A stretch of DNA of 8,300 nucleotides from Phaeocystidibacter sp965659725. Lineage in GTDB: Bacteria > Bacteroidota > Bacteroidia > Flavobacteriales > Schleiferiaceae. Shown piece by piece: positions 1-5,490 of this stretch (position 1 is the first letter of the stretch; each line of letters opens with the position of its first letter). The translations under genes and the position numbers were made by a program. The notes below the pieces were generated by a model, which saw nothing but the letters and a program-made list of their open reading frames with translations, was not told where the DNA came from and made no database searches. The DNA lies in NCBI GenBank assembly GCA_965659725.1, contig CBFHXG010000064.1:1-8300 (forward strand), in the 5' to 3' direction.

Positions 1-2086
1 CATCGCTCCATTGAATATCCTCGATGTAACTATCCGGCACGATGCCTTCCAGCCTGAGTTCAACCGTTTCACCAGTACATAGAGTGACGTTCTGTGCTGA
101 GGTATTGGTCACCCCTTCGAGTACCTCCACCTCTATCGTATCCGAATCATAACAATTACCCAAGAAAGCCTCGATCCAATAAAACCCGGCGTCAGTCGTA
201 GAGATAGAGTTCGCATTGTCGCCTGTACTCCAGTACACACTATCTGGTACTGCATTGGCGGAGAAGGTGAGGTTGGCAGTTTCACCTACGCAGATCGAGG
301 TTATATCTATGGTATTGATAGAAAAATCTAGAACATTTACTTGAATAGTATCACTTAGTCCGCACCCATCGATATCAAACTCCACGAAGTAGGTGCCGGG
401 GGTGGATACATTCAAGAATTGCCCTTGGCTTCCATCGCCCCACATTACATTGGAGGCATTGCTTGGAACTTGAAGGGTGATAATATCTCCAGCACAAAGA
501 GTAGTATCGTTTCCGAGATCGAAACTTCGCGAAGATTCACTGACATAGATCGAATCGTAGGCCCAACAGGAGCCAGAAAGGGCAACCCATGCATATAACC
601 AGCCCGTTTGAGAGGCTGTCCTGAATCGGCCTGTAACTCCATCACTCCAGATCACGCTATCGATCGCTGGGGCACCGGTACTGTTATACGCTGCGATATT
701 GACACTGTCATTAGGACAATAGAACGCCGAATCTTCGAGAGCAACGGCTTCAGAGATGGTGTCCCTGAAAACCTCGAACGTATCGGTGATGGAAGCGCAA
801 TTGGTTGTCATGGTTACCCAATGCTGACCCGGCGGTGGGGTTGGAATGGTTCGGGTGGTGCCTCCGGTAGACCAGAGATAAGTTGCATTGATGATCTGTG
901 GAGCTGTCACACTGCCTGAGCCACAAGCTGGAACATCGCCAAGATTGATGGATGGAAACTGAGCTGGGTCGAACAGGAACTCCCTGCGTATATCGGAGAA
1001 GAAAAGGTTTTGCGTAACAGGTGCCGTAACCCAGGTGCCTTGATTAGAACTGGGCCGGGTGTAGATAAGCGACATGGCCGGTGCGATGGTAATGATACCT
1101 GGGATATTAGGTTGATTGGGATTGGTGGCGATAAACCTCCCGAAGTGTCCGATTGTATCGCACAAGGAACTGATCCCTTGATCTTGATCGGGGTGCGATG
1201 AATTGTAGTAAACGTGAACCCCATCTGTACCGCCTGTACCATTGATTGCGGAAAGGGTAACCCCTTGAGGTGAAGAGATCGAAACGGTTCCGATGTTATA
1301 GGTATGATTACTCTGCTCGCCAACCGGCGCTCCGGAAATGGACCTACTGGCGCCGGTGCCTATACCCAATGAAAGGTCGTTTCCATTCCCTGAAAGATCA
1401 CTTATCGTAAGGCCGGTGCCATCAAATCGCCAATACGCTTCCAAGGCCGGTTCATTTCCAGTGAGTCGTTCGCACATGTGATCGCGGATCTCGGTAAGAG
1501 GTAGCTCTCTTGACCATAACGACATCTCATCGAGTTCGCCTTCGTAGTGGTGGCTGGCTTGGTCGAAGATATAGCCAACATTGGTAGACGCTCCAGTAGG
1601 AAAGGTTGGAGTGATGCCCGGTACGGCACTGATGCTGGTCGTTCCCCTAGGTGCGCCATTTACATAAACTGCGCCTTGGGCCGCGCTGTTGAAAGTGATG
1701 GCGATGTGCACCCATTGGTTCGTGATGGTACCTATAGTGGAGATCATCACGTCATTGGACGGAAGGTTGAAGGATGTATTATTGCCCAGGATCACGCGCA
1801 ACACGCCTGGTGTAGGTTCATATTCAACGGTGATACCCTGATAGCCGTTGGCAGAATTCGCGGTTGAAATGATGGGTTGAACTCCTGTACTGGCATCTAC
1901 TTTCATCCAATAGAGCAAGGTGAAAGGAAAATCCAGATCTGAAATAGAAGACCCAGTGGTAGTTACGATCGCCGTATTGCCCGGAGAAAGATCCAAGGCA
2001 TCTCCACTGCCACTTTGGGCAATTACAAAATTGGAAACACACAGAAGTGTGCACAACACAAAATTTCGGATCGAGCGATGTAGCAT
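1..2086 (-). CDS. Secreted LamG / Ig-like repeat adhesin-type protein, partial (C-terminus beyond left edge)
   Basis: An uninterrupted frame runs from ATG at 2086-2084 to the left edge, giving 695 residues with no stop. Residues 1-23 form a signal peptide: basic start (MLHRSIRN), a hydrophobic stretch at 9-22, likely cleavage after VIA before QS. No lipobox is present. Residues about 27-240 resemble a LamG/concanavalin-like jellyroll: an ALDLSPGN start, NQWVHIAITFN at 123-133, LDEMSLWSRELPLTEI at 185-200, then YWRFDGTGLTISDLSGNGND at 218-237. Residues about 260-385 are beta-rich and lack a recognised domain. From 385 onward there are Ig/PKD-like modules of about 70 residues. In Bacteroidota such proteins are usually cell-surface adhesins exported by the type IX system; the C-terminal sorting domain that would prove this lies outside the window. 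An in-frame TAG upstream with no ATG between it and 2086 fixes the start. I cannot name a specific gene. The frame is certain; the adhesin role is inferred. Confidence 0.88.
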   Translation of the reverse strand, partial: MLHRSIRNFVLCTLLCVSNFVIAQSGSGDALDLSPGNTAIVTTTGSSISDLDFPFTLLYWMKVDASTGVQPIISTANSANGYQGITVEYEPTPGVLRVILGNNTSFNLPSNDVMISTIGTITNQWVHIAITFNSAAQGAVYVNGAPRGTTSISAVPGITPTFPTGASTNVGYIFDQASHHYEGELDEMSLWSRELPLTEIRDHMCERLTGNEPALEAYWRFDGTGLTISDLSGNGNDLSLGIGTGASRSISGAPVGEQSNHTYNIGTVSISSPQGVTLSAINGTGGTDGVHVYYNSSHPDQDQGISSLCDTIGHFGRFIATNPNQPNIPGIITIAPAMSLIYTRPSSNQGTWVTAPVTQNLFFSDIRREFLFDPAQFPSINLGDVPACGSGSVTAPQIINATYLWSTGGTTRTIPTPPPGQHWVTMTTNCASITDTFEVFRDTISEAVALEDSAFYCPNDSVNIAAYNSTGAPAIDSVIWSDGVTGRFRTASQTGWLYAWVALSGSCWAYDSIYVSESSRSFDLGNDTTLCAGDIITLQVPSNASNVMWGDGSQGQFLNVSTPGTYFVEFDIDGCGLSDTIQVNVLDFSINTIDITSICVGETANLTFSANAVPDSVYWSTGDNANSISTTDAGFYWIEAFLGNCYDSDTIEVEVLEGVTNTSAQNVTLCTGETVELRLEGIVPDSYIEDIQWSD
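2..934 (-). repeat. Tandem Ig-like modules within the secreted protein (four complete, one cut)
   Basis: Residues 385-695 of the large secreted protein divide into modules at about 385-440, 441-519, 520-585, 586-655 and 656-695 (cut by the edge). Each complete module has a cysteine near its start and another near its end: C388/C430, C457/C507, C531/C575, C599/C645, then C670. Each also has a W-[SG]-x-G core: W405, W480, W549, W619, W693. The period is about 68-75 residues. The third module (LGNDTTLCAGD, then VMWGDGSQG, STPGTYFVEF and SDTIQVNV) is closest to the SprB-type/gliding-associated Ig repeat of Bacteroidota. The paired cysteines suggest one disulfide per module (inference). The copies are diverged, with no long DNA identity. 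Confidence 0.8.
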
Positions 2087-2123
2087 GAGAGTTCTTAGGG
2101 TTCTGTACTTAGTGTGAAATCTC

Positions 2124-2161
2124 TACAAACCTATACGTTCAGATGGGTGTAAAGGTTTGTA
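2124..2161. repeat. Perfect 9-base inverted repeat in the gap before the LamG/Ig gene
   Basis: TACAAACCT at 2124-2132 is exactly mirrored by AGGTTTGTA at 2153-2161, with 20 bases between. The left arm overlaps the candidate -7 box of the downstream gene. No T-run follows on either strand, so an intrinsic terminator is unlikely. A dimeric regulator site or an RNA stem is possible. Confidence 0.55.
2126..2133 (-). promoter_or_regulatory. Candidate Bacteroidota -7 box (TAGGTTTG) for the secreted LamG/Ig gene
   Basis: Reading the minus strand, TAGGTTTG matches the TAnnTTTG -7 consensus of Bacteroidota promoters exactly. It lies 39 bases before the ATG at 2086, so transcription would start near 2119-2122 with a leader of about 35 bases. 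I see no clear TTG-type -33 element at the expected spacing. The box falls inside one arm of a perfect inverted repeat, which could make it a repressor target. Confidence 0.5.
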
Positions 2162-2169
2162 AAATGGCA

Positions 2170-2189
2170 AGCGAATGTTCCAGTTCGCT
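2170..2189 (-). terminator. Weak hairpin after the glycosyltransferase gene, possible terminator
   Basis: On the minus strand, AGCGAA and TTCGCT pair around an 8-base loop, starting 10 bases past the glycosyltransferase stop. The stem has only six pairs and is followed by TGCCATTTTAC, a poor U-tract. It may slow or end transcription, but read-through into the LamG/Ig gene is equally possible. The glycosyltransferase ends with TGA directly followed by in-frame TAG. Confidence 0.25.
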
Positions 2190-2198
2190 AACGACCTA

Positions 2199-3335
2199 TC
2201 AGTCGAGAACATTATGGTAATTTTCCCAAACTCGTTCCTGGGAAAACTGTCGCTTACCCAATGAGCTATTGTTATCCCTATCGGATTTCGATAAAGGCTC
2301 GAGCCAGCCTTCACTGCCAATGTCATCCCACGTATAGAAAACATACCCTTCTGATTTGAGGAAAGGGATCAACACACTTTTAGGATTGAGGAAGATCTTA
2401 CTACCGGTAATAAAAAGAATGAAAAGTGCATTTCCAGCTTCTTGGCGACGATGTCCGAAGATCGCGATATCGATCTCGCTCAACAGCTTGAAGTAGGCAT
2501 CCCTTTTCATGAAATCCATGAGTGGGTTGAACTTCTCCCCAAACTTATTCTTCCCCAATTCAAGGACACTATCGATATGATGCTGATCTCCATAACTCAG
2601 AGGAGCAACGAGTTCCATATCCTTTGAATTTAGATCAAAGGTGTCTAGCAACTCTATCAAATGATGATGATTTCCACTGACAGAGCCACTGTGATTCAAC
2701 AGCAACTTGATCTTTCCGCTATCCTTTTTATCGGCATCGATCTCCAAGATCCCATCCAACTCACTCTGCTGGAAGGCACCATATTGGAATCGCAACAATT
2801 GAGCGCTCGAAGCATAATGTCTTTGAAGTAGCTCAAAATCATGTGGATTCCAAAAGCAAAAGTAGTCTATGTTAGACCGCACGAACTTGGCGAATATCCT
2901 ACTGTAGTAGCTGATAGTGAGCCACCTCTTGATCCTATCCATTGCTGAGGCTCCACGAACATGGGCAAGTAATCCCTTAGGGCTATCTTCCTTTTCGTAA
3001 AGTCCGAAGCCCTTTACCGTTTGAAGGAGTTCATAGAGATCATTTCCGTAGAACATCCAATAAACGGGAACATTAGGCAGATTCTTAAAGAACTTGATCT
3101 TCTGGTAGGTCAGATAGTGGATGTACACTCTGCTGATGGAAACCTCATTGGAGGCCATGTAAGCGTCCCATTGCGAACTATGGATCACATTATCGCTCTC
3201 TTCCAGTGACTTGTATGGAGGCTTAGGCCCAAAAACGACATATAAATGATCTTCATAGATACGTTGAGCGCGATCCATGAATGGCGGTAAGAACTTCTCA
3301 TCTTGAATGAGATGAACGTAGAGGTCATTTTTCAT
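2199..3335 (-). CDS. GT56 family Fuc4NAc-type glycosyltransferase (WecF/RffT-like)
   Basis: This 378-residue protein resembles the GT56 family (TDP-Fuc4NAc:lipid II transferase; WecF in enterobacteria), whose members add 4-acetamido-4,6-dideoxy-galactose to a lipid-linked oligosaccharide on the cytoplasmic face of the inner membrane. Visible family features, in order: YWMFYGNDLY at 92-101; the glycine/serine loop NHSGSVSGNH at 214-223, matching the GNSGD..N.H loop of WecF; PLSYG at 245-249; and a C-terminal block YFKLLSEIDIAIFGHRRQ at 281-298 followed by EAGN. There is no signal peptide or membrane segment. The ATG at 3335 lies inside the last codons of the upstream sulfotransferase (11-base overlap), implying coupled translation. 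The family call is firm; the exact donor sugar is inferred and could be another 4-amino-4,6-dideoxyhexose or fucose-like sugar. The usual WecF length is about 360, so this is full length. Confidence 0.82.
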   Translation of the reverse strand: MKNDLYVHLIQDEKFLPPFMDRAQRIYEDHLYVVFGPKPPYKSLEESDNVIHSSQWDAYMASNEVSISRVYIHYLTYQKIKFFKNLPNVPVYWMFYGNDLYELLQTVKGFGLYEKEDSPKGLLAHVRGASAMDRIKRWLTISYYSRIFAKFVRSNIDYFCFWNPHDFELLQRHYASSAQLLRFQYGAFQQSELDGILEIDADKKDSGKIKLLLNHSGSVSGNHHHLIELLDTFDLNSKDMELVAPLSYGDQHHIDSVLELGKNKFGEKFNPLMDFMKRDAYFKLLSEIDIAIFGHRRQEAGNALFILFITGSKIFLNPKSVLIPFLKSEGYVFYTWDDIGSEGWLEPLSKSDRDNNSSLGKRQFSQERVWENYHNVLD

Positions 3336-4182
3336 AACCGAACGACTTCAATGTTTCAGATGCCGTGTTCCAGGCGGTGGCAATATCCTTATCAGAAAGT
3401 ACGGACCTGTATCGTTCGATTCTCGTGCTATCCAGTGGATCAAGCGTTTTCTTCTTCCAAGCCAAGGTCTGTTGCGGCTCGTCGTTCACCTTGTAATAAT
3501 CGAGTACTAGTTCATCAAATGGGAGTCCCATGAAATCGAGCACTTCACGAATCGAGCCTTTGAGGTTTGATACAATGTCTTCGTACCTCACCACAAAATG
3601 GTCTTTATCCTTCAGAAAATCCTTGATGTTCTCATTCTTATCCCTCCAAGAAGCGGCAATTTCCTCTGCGTCTGTTGGAAGCTTTGGTGCATAATCTCCC
3701 TGAAACTTCTTCTGTTCTATTTCCTTGTAGGAGCAGATCACATCGCGGACATCGCGCACTATGAAGAGGTAGTAAGCCTCGGGCATGGCCTTATCGATCG
3801 TTTCGAGGTGATCGATGTAGTAATTGTTCTTGTCGACAATAGCCTTAATAGTACTCTTCCCCTTCTGATTGGCGTACGCTGTGAAAACTGCCTGACACAT
3901 CGCACTGTAGGAAAAGCTTTCAGAGGCGTTGAGTGCGTTCAATACATCGTCTTTCTCCATCTCCCACGTTTCCATCTTCTTGCTTGCCAATACTGCATCT
4001 GCGAAGCGCGAGCGAGTTCCTGGATCAGAGAGATCGGCATCCTTGAAATCCTTGAACAACCATTGAATGAATCCGCATTCAGGCGGAGCAACTATGCTGG
4101 GGTGCGCGTTTAGGATTAATCGAAATAGAGAGGTCCCCGATCTCGGATTACCCAATATGTAGAAAAACCGATTTTGTTGCAT
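3325..4182 (-). CDS. PAPS-dependent sulfotransferase (Sulfotransfer_3-like)
   Basis: A 285-residue cytoplasmic-type sulfotransferase, expected to move sulfate from PAPS to a hydroxyl or amine on a sugar or protein. The 5'-phosphosulfate loop is at the extreme N-terminus, FYILGNPRSGTSLF at 7-20, followed by LNAHP at 24-28 and PPECGF at 33-38. The 3'-phosphate site is IVRDVRDVICSY at 141-152, with R143 and S151. VVRYEDIVSNL at 197-207 and an LDFMGLPFDE block at 215-224 are typical of the family, as is the closing IERYRSVLSDKDI. The start at 4182 is needed because the binding loop begins at residue 7. The gene overlaps the GT56 gene by 11 bases, so the two probably form an operon acting on the same glycan. 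The family resembles tyrosylprotein sulfotransferases as well as glycan enzymes, so a protein acceptor cannot be excluded. The acceptor is unknown. Confidence 0.85.
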   Translation of the reverse strand: MQQNRFFYILGNPRSGTSLFRLILNAHPSIVAPPECGFIQWLFKDFKDADLSDPGTRSRFADAVLASKKMETWEMEKDDVLNALNASESFSYSAMCQAVFTAYANQKGKSTIKAIVDKNNYYIDHLETIDKAMPEAYYLFIVRDVRDVICSYKEIEQKKFQGDYAPKLPTDAEEIAASWRDKNENIKDFLKDKDHFVVRYEDIVSNLKGSIREVLDFMGLPFDELVLDYYKVNDEPQQTLAWKKKTLDPLDSTRIERYRSVLSDKDIATAWNTASETLKSFGYEK

Positions 4183-4189
4183 ACTCGAG

Positions 4190-4197
4190 CAAATGTA
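4190..4197 (-). promoter_or_regulatory. Candidate -7 box (TACATTTG) for the sulfotransferase-GT56 operon
   Basis: On the minus strand TACATTTG matches TAnnTTTG exactly, but ends only 7 bases before the ATG at 4182, so a transcript from it would be nearly leaderless. An imperfect alternative, TAGATTTT (4231-4238 on the minus strand), would give a leader of about 40 bases. No clear -33 element is seen for either. Confidence 0.4.
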
Positions 4198-4205
4198 CTT
4201 TTAAT

Positions 4206-4222
4206 CGTTCATGTTGGGAACG
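4206..4222. repeat. Short inverted repeat in the divergent control region
   Basis: CGTTC at 4206-4210 pairs with GAACG at 4218-4222 across 7 bases. The right half, GGGAACG (4216-4222), is mirrored again by CGTTCCC at 4284-4290, six bases before the plus-strand -7 box. The region 4183-4379 holds no gene. These could be operator half-sites for one regulator controlling both directions, but the matches are short and could be chance. Confidence 0.25.
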
Positions 4223-4296
4223 CAGACTTGAAAATCTATTCAGCCTAAAAAGCACCCGATGTAGTAAGAGACGATCAAATTCTCGTTCCCACATCT

Positions 4297-4304
4297 TACC
4301 TTTG
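4297..4304 (+). promoter_or_regulatory. Candidate -7 box (TACCTTTG) for the aminotransferase-flippase operon
   Basis: TACCTTTG matches the Bacteroidota -7 consensus exactly. Transcription would begin near 4308-4311, giving a leader of about 70 bases before the ATG at 4380. The box overlaps the TTG at 4302, which therefore cannot serve as the start codon if this promoter is used. No convincing -33 element is visible upstream. Confidence 0.5.
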
Positions 4305-4379
4305 AAATACAGCACGATCGCAAGGAAGACAATAAGTTCGCCCTATTCACCGATTAGCGATAAGCCTTATAAACGCATT

Positions 4380-5465
4380 ATGGAGAAGACATTCATACCG
4401 GTAACCAAGCCGTATATTCCGAATAGGAAAATCCTCGACCGATACATCGATGAGGTTTGGGAGCGCCAATGGTTCACCAATAACGGTCCGCTCCTTCAAG
4501 AGTATGAAACTCAGCTAGGCAAAGCTTTGGGTACAGAAAGGCCTTTTGTTGTAGGCAATGGCACCATTGCGTTGCAAATAGCACTTAAGGCATTGGGCAT
4601 AACCGGTGAGGTGATCACCACCCCATTTTCCTATGTGGCTACTACGAGCTCTATCGTGTGGGAGGGTATGACTCCCGTTTTTGTTGATATTGATGACACA
4701 TTGAACATCGATCCGAAGCAAATTGAAGCTAGTATCACAGAGAAGACCTCAGCGATATTAGCAACTCACTGTTTCGGAAATGCCTGTGATATCGAGGCTA
4801 TTGATGCAATCGCGAAGAAGCACGGCCTTAAAGTGATCTACGATGCTTCCCATTGCTATGGAACCACCTATAAAGGGGAAAGCATATTCAATTTTGGAGA
4901 TGTCAGCACATTGAGTTTGCATGCCACTAAATTGGTCCACAGCATTGAGGGCGGTGCCATTTTCTGTAGTGATGAGAAGGTCATGGAGCAAATCCGACTC
5001 ATGCGGAATTTTGGTCATGATGGCCCCGAGAAATTTACTGGTGTTGGCATCAATGGAAAGAACTCTGAAATGCATGCGGCCGTTGGACTTACCGTCCTTA
5101 AAGATGCTCAGAAGATACTTGACTCTCGCAAGGAGATCAGCTTGAAATACAATGAACTGTTGATGGGTACCGATATTCAAACTCCGGTGATCGATCCAAA
5201 TTGCGTTTCAAACTACTCCTACTATCCGGTGGTCTTCAATAATGAAGAAGTAGCGCTCCAGGTAAAGGCTAAACTCGAAGAAGAAAACATTCAACCGAGG
5301 AGGTACTTCTACCCATTGCTCAGCGAGCTCGATTACGTACATACGTCCAACGATATGAGCAGATCGAAGCACGTATCTTCATCCATACTCTGTTTACCGA
5401 TCTTCTACAACATGCCTGATGATGTGCAGTTGAAGATCGTAGAGATCGTCAAGCAGAATAGCTAA
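4380..5465 (+). CDS. DegT/DnrJ/EryC1/StrS family nucleotide-sugar aminotransferase
   Basis: A PLP-dependent enzyme of 361 residues that moves an amino group, normally from glutamate, to a keto-sugar nucleotide such as dTDP-4-keto-6-deoxyglucose. Residues from the ATG at 4380: substrate-side motif FTNNGPLLQEYE at 32-43; GNGTIALQIALKAL at 59-72; VITTPFSYVATTSS at 78-91; D155 in DASHCYG, expected to contact the PLP ring nitrogen; and Schiff-base lysine K184 in SLHATK, followed by the conserved IEGGA. LPIFYNM at 339-345 is the usual C-terminal motif. By memory the sequence is nearer to VioA-type dTDP-Qui4N enzymes (start IPVTKPYIPN, FTNNGPL) than to E. coli WecE. The frame extends upstream to a TTG at 4302, but that overlaps the likely promoter and adds 26 residues without family resemblance, so I chose 4380. 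It is followed after 25 bases by the flippase gene, so the two are probably co-transcribed. The exact sugar product is unproven. Confidence 0.88.
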   Translation: MEKTFIPVTKPYIPNRKILDRYIDEVWERQWFTNNGPLLQEYETQLGKALGTERPFVVGNGTIALQIALKALGITGEVITTPFSYVATTSSIVWEGMTPVFVDIDDTLNIDPKQIEASITEKTSAILATHCFGNACDIEAIDAIAKKHGLKVIYDASHCYGTTYKGESIFNFGDVSTLSLHATKLVHSIEGGAIFCSDEKVMEQIRLMRNFGHDGPEKFTGVGINGKNSEMHAAVGLTVLKDAQKILDSRKEISLKYNELLMGTDIQTPVIDPNCVSNYSYYPVVFNNEEVALQVKAKLEEENIQPRRYFYPLLSELDYVHTSNDMSRSKHVSSSILCLPIFYNMPDDVQLKIVEIVKQNS

Positions 5466-5490
5466 TTGCGATAAAGAGCGGCAGAATCGA

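Noticed and set aside
608..919. Plus-strand open frame of 103 residues
   Set aside because: It lies opposite the long secreted-protein frame, has no recognisable motif, and is a shadow of that gene.
907..1323. Minus-strand open frame of 138 residues in another phase
   Set aside because: It overlaps the LamG/Ig gene in a different frame; the long frame has signal peptide and domain content, this one has none.
1547..1867. Plus-strand open frame of 106 residues
   Set aside because: Antisense to the LamG domain coding region and without motifs.
2124..2161. Inverted repeat as an insertion-sequence terminal repeat or attachment site
   Set aside because: Only 20 bases separate the arms, there are no flanking direct repeats, and no transposase or integrase is present.
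3598..4113. Plus-strand open frame of 171 residues
   Set aside because: Fully antisense to the sulfotransferase, whose binding motifs are intact; composition is that of a shadow frame.
4758..5180. Minus-strand open frame of 140 residues
   Set aside because: Antisense to the aminotransferase over its PLP-binding region; no family resemblance.
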